Shown in pieces: positions 27,530 to 40,373 of a stretch of DNA of 64,000 nt. How positions within the stretch are numbered: the first letter of the stretch is position 1; every line of letters begins with the position of its first letter. The stretch spans positions 62,001 through 126,000 of the forward strand of contig JADKKI010000014.1 of the NCBI GenBank assembly GCA_016720595.1, in the 5' to 3' direction. A program made the translations under genes and the position numbers. The notes under the pieces were generated by a model that made no database searches, was not told the DNA's origin, and was given only the letters and a program-made list of their open reading frames with translations. Source of the DNA: Myxococcales bacterium. GTDB taxonomy: Bacteria > Myxococcota_A > Polyangia > Haliangiales > Haliangiaceae.

Positions 27530-28756
27530 ATGAACCAGTCCTTGGCGCTGTGGATGATCGCTGGCCTCGCCGCCTGTGAACCCTCGCGAAATGAGCCACG
27601 GGCCATCCTCGTCGACGGGCCGAACGGCGATTCGAACGAACTGCTCGTGCAACCCGCTCACGCAGACCGGCTGCAACGAGGGCGAGAAGTGCAACTGGAT
27701 CTACGATCAGCTGATGCCGACCTTGGTTGGCCACATCGGCTGTGAACCGGCGGGGACGGTCGCGGCGGTGGTGCTTGCGGATCCGTGCGCTCGGTGCTGA
27801 CGTTGCGCTTAGAGGGGACCGAGCCTGCGTCGCAGGGGGAGTGCAAGCAGGTCTGCGACCCCAGGGTGGGATGCCGAGGTGCGATGCAAAGCACGCCTGC
27901 GTTGGCCACGACCACCTCTTCACCGCTGGGCCTGACCACGCTCGCCGGCGTCTGCGACCGGGCGTGCGACCCGCTCACCCAGGGCTCAAGACCGGTTCAC
28001 CGAGCACCGCCTGCGGCTCGACCGTACCCGAGCCTCCCAATCGCGGGTGCTACGGCTACAGGGTGTATTCCTGCGCCGGAGGTGGCCCCCGCAGGCCGGC
28101 CGTGGGCTTGGCGTTCACGGATCGCGTGCTTCCCGCCGGGATCCGCGGTGAATGCCTGTGCGCCCGGCTTCGTTCCGATCCTGACCGCGGAGACCGGATC
28201 TTTGACTCGTCTCTGCAGCGGCCTGTGCGCGGCGGTCGAGGTCGACAACACGAAGCCGCAGGCGGCTGTCCTCGAGCTCGGAGATCCGACGGCCTCGGCG
28301 AAGCAGCCGACCGAGGCGACCAGCCAGGTCGGGAACGCGACCTGCGCGCCCGGCAAGCGCGGAAGCGTGACCAGCGGTCCGGAGACCTGTCGCTTCCTCT
28401 GGATCTACAACGTGGACGACGCCGGCATGCTGGCGATCACGGACTACACCGACACCCTCGGGGTCTGTTTCGCACGCGACAGGTACAAGTACGACTCGGA
28501 CGGGGACGGTGCACTGACGGCGGCGGACCTCAGCACCCCGGCCTGCGCGACGCTCCCACCGCGCAGCGCCGCGACCCCGGGCAAGTACGATGACGCTGCG
28601 GACTTCTTCTGCCAGACGGTCGCGCACTCGATGTTCTCCGCGAGGGCAATCAAGGCGGGGGACCGGATCGATGTCCGCGAGTTCGGGCTCAATAGCGCCC
28701 GTGCGGTGAACGACGGCGGTACACCTGTGCTCCGTCACTTGTTCAGCGAGCTGTGA
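27530..28756 (+). pseudogene. Cys-rich lipoprotein, copy 2 of the tandem pair, frameshifted
   Basis: ATG 27530 follows a very strong ribosome site (GGGGGAGGAGG) and gives MNQSLALWMIAGLAACEPS, a lipoprotein signal. The frame is then lost before CNPLTQTGCNEGEKCNWIYD, and several more shifts occur up to about 28145. From there to the stop the frame is clean (VNACAPGFVPILTAETGSLT ... CRFLWIYNVDDAGMLAITDY ... VLRHLFSEL). It is homologous to copy 1 throughout. The indels fall only in the 5' half. Either this copy is decaying or the local sequence is poor. Confidence 0.7.
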
Positions 28757-28818
28757 GAGGTCTACGGCCGCCCAAGGTTGTCCTTTTGTTTCTTCGAGAG
28801 ATCGAGGAATCTCCGGGC

Positions 28819-30230
28819 ATGAAGCCTGGCGTTGCGTGGGTTGGGTTCGCCTTCGTGCTAGTGGCGTGTACCAGCCCGAACCCGAGGTCGTGTGCCGACG
28901 GCACCTGCACGGACCCGTCGCTTCCGTTCTGCGATGTCGATGGTTCCCTCGACGGATCCAAGGACACGTGCATCGCTGTCGACTGCATGCCCAACACGTT
29001 CGAGGCATGTCGCGGCGATTTCGCGATCACGTGCAACGGTCTCGGTACGGACTTCGATCTGGTCCAGTGCCCGCAAGGCTGCGGCACCACCGGTTGCAGC
29101 GCTTGTGTCCAGGATGCGCAGTGCTCGAACCCGACGCCGATCTGTGACACCGCGCAGCAAGCATGCCGCTCGTGTGCCGCCGATAGTGAGTGCGCGAGCG
29201 CCGTGTGCGAGCTCGGAGCTTGCGTGTCGGAGACACTGGTCGCTTATGTGGCGCCTCGGCGTCGCGAGTGGCAACTGCACCCACGCGTCCCCTGCGCTCG
29301 CTCCTCCCGAGCCGTGACCATCGCGACGTCGGCATCGATGGCGCCGGTACTGCGATTGCTTCCCGGTACCTACAACGACCTGTTGTCGATTGCGTCTCCA
29401 ACCACGATCAAGATCGTGGCGACAGGGGCGACGCTCGCTGGAACCGGCCGCCTCGAGGTGAAGAGCGGAAATGTGGATGTCCGCGACCTCGTCGTTCAGT
29501 CAACGGTTTCGCAATCTCTTCGGTCGAGTGCGGTGCCGCGACCGCAGCCCCCTTTGCCGACCCTCGCAATGCATCGCTCCTCCATCAACGCCATTCCGCC
29601 CAACAACCCGTTGGCTGTGTTCAATTGCAGGGCTCACCTGGACACGACTCAGATCAGCGGAGACGTCACTCGGCTAGACGACGATGGGACGCTGGAGCTG
29701 GATCGAGTTCTCTACCAGAGCCCACCAACGAGTGGTCAACCAGCGAGTATCTTCGCCTTCAGCAAACGGTTGAAGTTGGTCATCACCAACTCGCAGCTGG
29801 AGAATGTTCTTCCGTTCATCAATACGACGGATCTAGCCACGACCAATGTCGTCGACATCGCGTTCAATACGATCGTGTTGAAGGCCGGTAGGCGAAATCA
29901 CGTGCGCTACCGGCGGAACCTACGCGCACGTCGGTCGCTTTGAGGACAACGTCATCTTCGGCATGGGTGCCGGCGATGTCATCTCGGGGACCAGCTGTAC
30001 CACCACCAATAACTTGTTGTTCCCTCAGACGGCTTCGCGTCCCGGCAACGTCATCCTCGACCCGCAGTTCGTCGATGCGACCGCTCGGAACTACCACCTC
30101 AAGATGACGAGCCCTGCGCGCGACATGGCAGTGCCGTCGACCGGGCTCAGCACGGACCACGACTACGACGGCACGATGCGCCCGCAGGGGACCGCACCGC
30201 GACCTCGGCGCGTTCGAGTACAAGCCGTAG
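28819..30230 (+). pseudogene. Cys-rich beta-helix lipoprotein, frameshifted
   Basis: ATG 28819: MKPGVAWVGFAFVLVACTSPN, a lipoprotein signal. An N-terminal Cys-rich region (CADGTCTDPSLPFCDVDGS, CPQGCGTTGCSACVQDAQC, CRSCAADSECASAVCELGAC) is typical of myxobacterial surface proteins. After a break near 29255 comes a right-handed beta-helix (IKIVATGATLAGTGRLEV, VDVRDLVVQS, LVITNSQLENVLPFINT, VVDIAFNTIVL). Further breaks near 29892 and 30207 precede DPQFVDATARNYHLKMTSPA and the typical end LGAFEYKP. Proteins of this shape often bind or cut polysaccharide. Base composition is lower in GC than its neighbours. Confidence 0.65.
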
Positions 30231-30289
30231 CTGGGGACTCCTGTCTGTCCGGCGGTGTGCCGTAATCCGGACACTCCGGACAAGCCGCG

Positions 30290-30326
30290 GCGAGATTTCG
30301 CGCGGTTGCGCGGGCACGCGCTTCGC
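30290..30326 (+). promoter_or_regulatory. Possible sigma-54 promoter upstream of the FHA activator
   Basis: At 30312-30326 the sequence GGGCACGCGCTTCGC has GG and GC dinucleotides separated by exactly 10 bp and nine matches to the -24/-12 consensus. It lies about 75 bp before the start of a sigma-54 activator gene, allowing autoregulation. Just upstream, 30290-30307 (GCGAGATTTCGCGCGGTT) resembles short palindromic stretches at 15213 and 59262. The remaining 30231-30401 region holds no gene. Confidence 0.3.
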
Positions 30327-30401
30327 GTAGGCGACGGACGCAACCGTGGCGCCTACCGGCCGATAGCCCAGCCTCCCCAAGGGAGGAGACAGGAGATAGT
30401 C

Positions 30402-31736
<1,335 letters not shown>

Positions 31737-31807
31737 GTGTGTCATCCGCATCCCGCGGGCGAGCGCCGAATCTTCTTCGACCACGCTCGCGTGCGGTACC
31801 CTTCGGC

Positions 31808-32197
31808 ATGCGCTCGCTCGTCCTCGCCGGCTGTCTGCTCGGGTGCCACGCCAAGCCGGCCGAGCCCGAGCGGCGCCCGCCGGTGGAGCCGCCTGCGGCC
31901 CCGGCTCCTCGCGCGGATGCCGCGGAGGCGCTGACGATCGCGGCGACCGGCCCGATCTCGTTGCCGGCCGCGTACACCCGCTGCGCCAGCGACGCGGACT
32001 GCACCTACGCCACGCTCGGCTGCTGCGAGGTCACGCCGGTGAACCAGGCGAGCCGCGCGATCGTCGCGGACGCCCTCGAGCGCTCGGGTCGGCGCGAGTG
32101 CCCGCCGAAGTCCGCGTGCGGCCCGGGGCCGGGCGGCACGTGGGATGGTCAGTCCGGGCGCTGCGTCGCACAGGTGTGCGGCGCGCCCGGCTCGTAG
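31808..32197 (+). CDS. Small Cys-rich lipoprotein
   Basis: 129 residues from ATG 31808. Signal MRSLVLAGCLLGCHAKP with a short hydrophobic core; lipidation at the LLGC Cys is likely. A Pro-rich linker is followed by YTRCASDADCTYATLGCCEV ... CPPKSACGPGPGG ... CVAQVC, the same Cys order as in the lipoprotein at 9261-9611. Ends 4 bp from the convergent aconitase gene. Function unknown; probably a disulfide-stabilised outer-surface protein. Confidence 0.72.
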   Translation: MRSLVLAGCLLGCHAKPAEPERRPPVEPPAAPAPRADAAEALTIAATGPISLPAAYTRCASDADCTYATLGCCEVTPVNQASRAIVADALERSGRRECPPKSACGPGPGGTWDGQSGRCVAQVCGAPGS

Positions 32198-32201
32198 CTG
32201 G

Positions 32202-34946
<2,745 letters not shown>

Positions 34947-35016
34947 CGTGGGTTCCTTGGCGCGAAATCTAACAGGTAGTGGGGTAGCGTGTGGTGTGTC
35001 CGGGGCCGCTGCGTCG

Positions 35017-36225
35017 ATGATCATTTCGGCGTCCGAGGTCGAGGCCATCGCGGCCGCGATCTCGGGGGCTCCGCTGGCCACGTTTGACCTCGAGTTCCTG
35101 TCGGCCGATCGGCTGGTGCCGAGCCTGTGCCTGGTCCAGGTGTCGTGGCTTCCGTCGCACGTCCGGTTGGATGCCCCCGAAGCGGCGATCGTCGCGACGA
35201 TTCCGGAGGTGCGACTCCTCGACCCACTCGCCGTCGACGTACGGCCCGTGATCGCGGCCCTGGCGGCCCATCCCCTCGTCGTGGCCCACGCCCCCCGCCA
35301 GGACCTGGGCCTGCTCTACGCGCGGTTCGAGATCGCGATGCCCAACGTGATCGACACCCAGCTGATGGCCGCGTTCGCCGGCATCGGCGACCAGGTCGGC
35401 CTCGGCACCCTCGCGCAGGAGATGCTCGGCCTGTCCCTCGCCAAGGAGCAGCAGTGGACGGACTGGAGCAAACGCCCGCTCTCGGAGGCCCAGCTCGTGT
35501 ACGCGGATGCCGACGTCCGTCACCTGCCGGCCCTGTTCGCCCGCCTGCGCACCCGGCTCGGTGAGCGGCTGCCCTGGGTCCGCGCCGAGAGCGCCGAGGT
35601 CGCCGCGGCCGCGGTCGCCGCCGCCTCGGTCACCGCGGACACTGCGTGGCGCGAGATCAACGGTCTCCGCGGCCTCGATGCACGTGCCCTGGCGGCGCTG
35701 ATCTCCCTGGCGACCTGGCGGTTCCGGCTGGCGAGCGAGCTCGACCGTCCGCTCGGCCAGGTGCTGAACGAGAAGGTGATGCTCGATCTCGCCCGGCAGC
35801 GCCCGCAGAACCCCGGTGCGATCCGCGCCCTCAAAGGTATCTCGCCGCTCGCCAAGCAGCGCGCCGAGGAGCTGCTCGCGGTGCTCGACGAGGCGGATCC
35901 GGAGGCCGTGCGCGAGCTGGTGCTGGCCAGCGGCCGCGCCCCGAGCCAGCGCGCGCAGCGGTGGGCCGAGCTGTTGCTCTCGATCGTCCAGCTCGTCGCC
36001 GATCGGATCGGCGTGGCCCCGCGCCTGCTCGCGACCCGAGCGGATGCGGAGGAGCTCGCGCGCACCGTCGACGAGCACGGGCTCGACGCGGCCCAGAAGC
36101 TGCCCGTGCTCTCCGGCTGGCGCCGCGACGTGATCGGCGCGCCGTGCCTGGACTGGCTGTCGGGCAGGGTCGCGCTGGTCGGCGATCTCGATGCGCCGAT
36201 GGGCCTCGCGCTCCGCGGCGTGTGA
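35017..36225 (+). CDS. rnd: Ribonuclease D-like 3'-5' exonuclease
   Basis: About 402 residues from ATG 35017; GTG codons slightly upstream are alternatives. DEDDy exonuclease domain: TFDLEFLSAD (Exo I), VVAHAPRQDLGLL (Exo II), VYADADVRHLPAL (Exo III, Tyr and Asp present). An HRDC domain follows at about 215-290 (ALISLATWRFRLASELDRPL), then a second HRDC-like helical region. It trims 3' ends of tRNA and other stable RNAs in the cytoplasm. Length and order match RNase D. Confidence 0.9.
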   Translation: MIISASEVEAIAAAISGAPLATFDLEFLSADRLVPSLCLVQVSWLPSHVRLDAPEAAIVATIPEVRLLDPLAVDVRPVIAALAAHPLVVAHAPRQDLGLLYARFEIAMPNVIDTQLMAAFAGIGDQVGLGTLAQEMLGLSLAKEQQWTDWSKRPLSEAQLVYADADVRHLPALFARLRTRLGERLPWVRAESAEVAAAAVAAASVTADTAWREINGLRGLDARALAALISLATWRFRLASELDRPLGQVLNEKVMLDLARQRPQNPGAIRALKGISPLAKQRAEELLAVLDEADPEAVRELVLASGRAPSQRAQRWAELLLSIVQLVADRIGVAPRLLATRADAEELARTVDEHGLDAAQKLPVLSGWRRDVIGAPCLDWLSGRVALVGDLDAPMGLALRGV

Positions 36226-36237
36226 GCCGCGCTGCCC

Positions 36238-39033
36238 TCAGGGCTTGAGCTTGCTCTCCCACCCGCGGATCAGCTGCGTCCACGAGGTCTCGGCGCCGGG
36301 TTGCGACGCGGCAGCGCGGGCGATCTCGAGTGCCCGGCGGTACTCCGCCTGCGCGGCCGCGTGGTCTCCATCCTGGTCGAGGGCGTCACCCAGCTCCCCG
36401 TGGGTCTCCGCGGCGTCGTCGGCGAAGTGGGTGTTCGTCGGGTGCGCCGCGGCAGTCACGTCGGCGATCGCGAGCGCGGCGCGGAGCGAGGCGATCACGT
36501 TCGCGCGATCTGGCACCGCGCGATAGGCACCCGCGAGCTTGTAGTGGCTGTAGAACAGATCGCGGCGCCACGAGGCATTGCTCGGATCTTTGGCCACGAG
36601 CCGCTCGCGGATCTCCAGCGCGCTGCGATACGCCGCGATGGCGGCCTTGGTGTCGCGCTCGGCCAGGTGGACATCGCCGAGCTTGTTCTCGATCATCGAA
36701 CGGCCGTGCTGGGCGTCGACGTTGGTCGCATCGACGGTCAACAGGTCGCCGTAGACGGAGTTGCAGGCTTCGAAGGCGGCGCGCGCGGAGGGGAGATCGT
36801 GCTGCTCGAGGAGCGCGATCCCGACCTTCTCGCCCACCGTGGCGCGGACCGTGAGCGAATCGATGTTCGTCGGATCCACCGCGACGGCGCGATCGGCGGC
36901 CACGCGCGCGGCCTGGAACTCCGCGAGCGCACCCGGCAGGTCCTTCTGCTCCCTCAGCAGCATGCCGACCTCGTCGTGGCTGAGCGCCACGTCTCGCAAC
37001 CAGCGTGGGTTCTTGGGGTCCTCCGCGCTCTGCCGCTCGCCGATCGCGAGCGCGATGCGGTACTCGGCGATCGCACCGACGAGGTCATTGTTTGCCAGAT
37101 CGAGCAGGCGCCCGACGTGCGCGTGGGCGTTCAGCAGATCCTTTTGTCCCGCTGCCGAATCGGCCAGCTTGGCGTGCCGGTTCGCCAGATCGAGGGTCGT
37201 GCGGTACTCCGCGAGCGCCGCGGCCAGATCGCCGCGCTTCTCGGTGATCTGGGCGATCTCGCTCCGGATCAAGAACACCGCATGGATGACGTCGGCGCTC
37301 GTGGGGTTGGCCGCCAGCAGCGGCTCCGCGCGCGCGAGCATCTCGCCGAACCCCGCGCGTGCGGCCGAGAGATCGCCTTGAGCCATCTCGATCCCACGGA
37401 GCTCGTCCGATGCGCGGAGCTCCTCGAGCCGGTACTTGACGACCTCGGGATGGCTCGCCGCCAGCTTGTCGAGGCTCAGCTGCGAGGTCCGGAACTCGGT
37501 CAGCGCAGCGGGCAGCTGACCTCGCGCCGCGAGGACCTGGCCCACGCCGATCCGGGCGACCGCGGCGAGGTAGGCGTCCTCGTCCGATCCGGTGTCGCCG
37601 CGTGCGTCGTAGTAGCGGGACGCGCGCCGTGCCACGGCGTCGAGGAGATCCAGCTTGCCCACCTGCTTCAGGCGGTCGCGGAGATCCCCGAGCATGAACT
37701 GCATCAGCTCCTCGGCGTCCTTCTGATGCGCGAGCGCGCGCGAGCGTTCGTCCTGAGCGAGTGCTTCGGCGGCGACGATCCTGCGGAGGGCCACGACGCC
37801 GATCGCGAGGACCACCGCGGCCGCGGTCACACTCGCCACGAGCGCGGTGCGGTGCCGACGGGCCCACCGGCGAAGCAGCTGCCGTAGCGAATAGCGGTGG
37901 GCTCCGACCAGCTGGCCGGTCTGAAAGCGACGCAGATCGTCGGCGAGCTCGCGTGCCGTGCGGTAGCGCGCGGCTGGCTCTCTCTCCATCGCTCTCTCGA
38001 CGATCGCGACGAGATCTCGCGAGAGGTCGGGGACGAGCTCTCGCAGCGCCGTGGGCGGACCCAGGTGGACCGCCGCGAGGACCTCCGCGTTGGAGGCCTG
38101 CGCGAACGGCGCGCGACCCGCGAGCAGGTGGTACAGGAGCGCCCCGATCGCGTAGACATCGGCGCGCTCGTCGACGGTCTCGCCGTTGGCCTGCTCCGGA
38201 GGCATGTACGCCGGTGTCCCGAGCACCTCGCCGAGCGTGGTCTCGCCGACCTCGCTCCCCTTCGATGCCGGCTCGGACGGCGGAGCGCGGTCCGGGTCGA
38301 TCGAGTCGCCGTCCGGAACGGTCAGGTCCTTCGCGAGGCCCCAATCGATCACGACGGTCTCGCCGAACTCACCCAGGATGATGTTGCGTGGCTTGAGGTC
38401 GCGATGGATCACGTGGTTGCCGTGTGCGTAGGCCATCGCGTCGGCGATCGCGAGGACGCTCGGGAGCAGCGCGAGGCGCTCGGCGAACGTCGTGGTCGCG
38501 GTGATCACCTCGTCGAGCGAACGCCCGGTGACGAGCCGCATCGCATAGAACGGCTCCCCCGAGGGCCACACGCCGGCCTCGTGCACGCTGATGATCGAGG
38601 GATGCTGGAGCCGCGCGGTGATCCGAGCCTCTCGCTCGAACCGGCGCGCGATCGTGCCGGTGTTGACGAGCACTTCCTTGACCGCGACATCGCGACCGAG
38701 GCGGCGATCGCGCGCCACGTGGATCCGCCCCATGCCACCCCGCGCGATCTCGCGGCTGAGGATGTAGTGGGCCGGGTCGACGACCGTCAGCTGCGGATAG
38801 TCCGGGTTCGGCTTCGGTGCGGGTGGCAGGCTCGGTCGCGATGGGCGGATCCGCGGCGACGCCGTGTCGGACTGCGAGTCCGCGGCGACGAGGGTGTCAT
38901 CGTGGGCGCTGGGGCCCGACGGGGCAGCCCCGACCAGCGTGTCGTCGTGCTTGCTCAGGGGCCCGACTTTACCCGAGTCACCGGCGCTGATGGGAGCGGG
39001 CGAGCCTCGGCATCGGGCGTCATCGGGCGTCAT
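36238..39033 (-). CDS. Membrane Ser/Thr protein kinase with TPR tail
   Basis: 931 residues from ATG 39033, overlapping the stop of the thioredoxin gene (ATGA). Two short repeats containing HDDTLV near the N-terminus may be phosphorylation or FHA-docking sites. Kinase domain about 80-360: IARGGMGRIHVA, VAVKEVL, HRDLKPRNIIL, DWG in place of DFG (VIDWGLAKDL), AYMPPEQ. One transmembrane helix near 395-420 (ALVASVTAAAVVLAIGVVAL). Then about 500 residues of tetratricopeptide repeats to the end (for example ALAEYRTTLDLANRHAKLAD, ALAEFQAARVAADRAVAVDP, AIAAYRSALEIRERLVAKDP). Expected to sit in the inner membrane with TPRs as a protein-docking platform. Confidence 0.93.
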   Translation of the reverse strand: MTPDDARCRGSPAPISAGDSGKVGPLSKHDDTLVGAAPSGPSAHDDTLVAADSQSDTASPRIRPSRPSLPPAPKPNPDYPQLTVVDPAHYILSREIARGGMGRIHVARDRRLGRDVAVKEVLVNTGTIARRFEREARITARLQHPSIISVHEAGVWPSGEPFYAMRLVTGRSLDEVITATTTFAERLALLPSVLAIADAMAYAHGNHVIHRDLKPRNIILGEFGETVVIDWGLAKDLTVPDGDSIDPDRAPPSEPASKGSEVGETTLGEVLGTPAYMPPEQANGETVDERADVYAIGALLYHLLAGRAPFAQASNAEVLAAVHLGPPTALRELVPDLSRDLVAIVERAMEREPAARYRTARELADDLRRFQTGQLVGAHRYSLRQLLRRWARRHRTALVASVTAAAVVLAIGVVALRRIVAAEALAQDERSRALAHQKDAEELMQFMLGDLRDRLKQVGKLDLLDAVARRASRYYDARGDTGSDEDAYLAAVARIGVGQVLAARGQLPAALTEFRTSQLSLDKLAASHPEVVKYRLEELRASDELRGIEMAQGDLSAARAGFGEMLARAEPLLAANPTSADVIHAVFLIRSEIAQITEKRGDLAAALAEYRTTLDLANRHAKLADSAAGQKDLLNAHAHVGRLLDLANNDLVGAIAEYRIALAIGERQSAEDPKNPRWLRDVALSHDEVGMLLREQKDLPGALAEFQAARVAADRAVAVDPTNIDSLTVRATVGEKVGIALLEQHDLPSARAAFEACNSVYGDLLTVDATNVDAQHGRSMIENKLGDVHLAERDTKAAIAAYRSALEIRERLVAKDPSNASWRRDLFYSHYKLAGAYRAVPDRANVIASLRAALAIADVTAAAHPTNTHFADDAAETHGELGDALDQDGDHAAAQAEYRRALEIARAAASQPGAETSWTQLIRGWESKLKP

Positions 39034-39536
39034 CGCTCGGCGGCGAGCTGATCGAGCAGCGCGGGCAGCGCGTCGTAGTCCGCGATCGTGGCGTCTGCAC
39101 GGCGCAGCCTGACCCGGCCCGCGCGATCGATCACGATCAGCGTGGGCAGCGCCGTGACCTTCATCGGCGGCCGCGAGATCGAGAGGTCCCGATCGCGCGC
39201 GATCGGAAACGTCGCGGGCACCTCTTCCAGGTAGCGGCGCACCGCCTCGTCCTCCTCGTCGACGGACAGGCCGATCACGGAGACCTCGGGGTGCGCGGCC
39301 GCGATCCGGCCGAGGCGAGGGAACGCGTCCTTGCACGGCTTGCAGTACGTGGCCCACACGTCGAGCACGACCACCTTGCCGCGGGCCTCGGCGCTCGACC
39401 AGGTGCCACCGGCGTGCAGTGGATACGAGAGCGCGGGCAGGGCAGGGCTGATCTCCGGCGGAGCGAGCGTGCGCGATACCGGCGGCGCGCCGCAGCCGAG
39501 TGCGAGCACGAGCGCGAGTGCAGCGCCGCGGCTCAC
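39030..39536 (-). CDS. TlpA-like thioredoxin-fold lipoprotein
   Basis: 168 residues from GTG 39536, which overlaps the stop of the upstream gene (GTGA). The lipoprotein signal is VSRGAALALVLALGCGAPP. The thioredoxin domain carries VVVLDVWATYCKPCKDAFPR with the redox pair CKPC, and the cis-Pro loop VTALPTLIVIDRAGRVRL. As in TlpA/ResA proteins it should reduce disulfides outside the inner membrane. It lies between an outer-membrane-like gene and a membrane kinase, all overlapping, so the three are probably co-transcribed. Confidence 0.9.
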   Translation of the reverse strand: MSRGAALALVLALGCGAPPVSRTLAPPEISPALPALSYPLHAGGTWSSAEARGKVVVLDVWATYCKPCKDAFPRLGRIAAAHPEVSVIGLSVDEEDEAVRRYLEEVPATFPIARDRDLSISRPPMKVTALPTLIVIDRAGRVRLRRADATIADYDALPALLDQLAAER

Positions 39537-40273
39537 AGGTTCACCGCGAGGCCGATCGAGGCGGCGCGCTCGCCGAGCGCGGACAGATCGACGAGCAAGG
39601 TCGCCCGTGCGCCGAGCACCAGGCTCGCTCCGGCGCCGAGCTGGAAGTGGTGGGTGTCGGTGCCGGTGATGCTGCCGCCATCCCACGTCCAGAACACGGG
39701 GCCACCGAACACGCGGGCGAGCAGGTACGGGCTGACCGGACCAAACGTGCGACCCGCGGTGATCCCGGCACGCGCATCGATCGCGGTGAGCGAGACGCGC
39801 GCGCCATGCATGCCTGTCGGGAGCGTCTCGCGGCTCGAAGCCCGCGAGGCGCCGAGACCCGCCGAGCCGGTGAGGAACCACGGTGCGCGGGCCCACTGTC
39901 GCGCCACGCCGATCGAGCCCACGATGCCGGCGCCGAGGTCGAACGTGCGGCCCTCGCCCTCGAGCGATCCACCGGCGAGCACGCCGAGCGCGCCGCGGAT
40001 GCTGATCCGCGAGGGCCACGCATAGCCGGCGATCGCGGTGACGGCGTACTGGCGAAGATCGAGGTGCTGCTCGTCGGTGAACACCAGCGTGGTGTCGGAG
40101 ATCGCGGCCGAGGCGCCCACGAACACGCGCGGGTGCGCCGGTGCGTTGCCCTCACAGCCCGTCGGACCGACGGGCGCACCGACGCCTCAAGCCTCGGCGA
40201 GCCGCGGCTGCACGGCGCTGCTGGCCAGGGTGGCGGCGACGATCGCAACGGCCACGCGCGCGGGCGACAACAT
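39533..40273 (-). pseudogene. Outer-membrane-like beta-barrel protein with in-frame TGA after the signal peptide
   Basis: ATG 40273 opens MLSPARVAVAIVAATLASSA and ends the signal peptide at LAEA, with a stop codon TGA at 40187-40189. The same frame then continues open for about 218 codons: GVGAPVGPTGCEGNAPAHPR, FVGASAAISDTTLVFTDEQH, YAVTAIAGYAWPSRISIRGA, ending SALGERAASIGLAVNL. Alternating hydrophobic residues and the terminal pattern suggest an outer-membrane barrel or surface protein. No frameshift is needed, only one changed base (for example CGA to TGA). Translation may instead restart at GTG/ATG codons near 40126-40135, which would leave it without a signal peptide. Confidence 0.6.
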
Positions 40274-40373
40274 CTCGACAAGCTTGGGCCAGGAACGCCC
40301 GAGCGTCGAGCCCGCGTCACCGGGATAGTCGGGGGGCAGCAAGGTCTGCTCCCCGCCGTAGCGCGGGTGCGGG

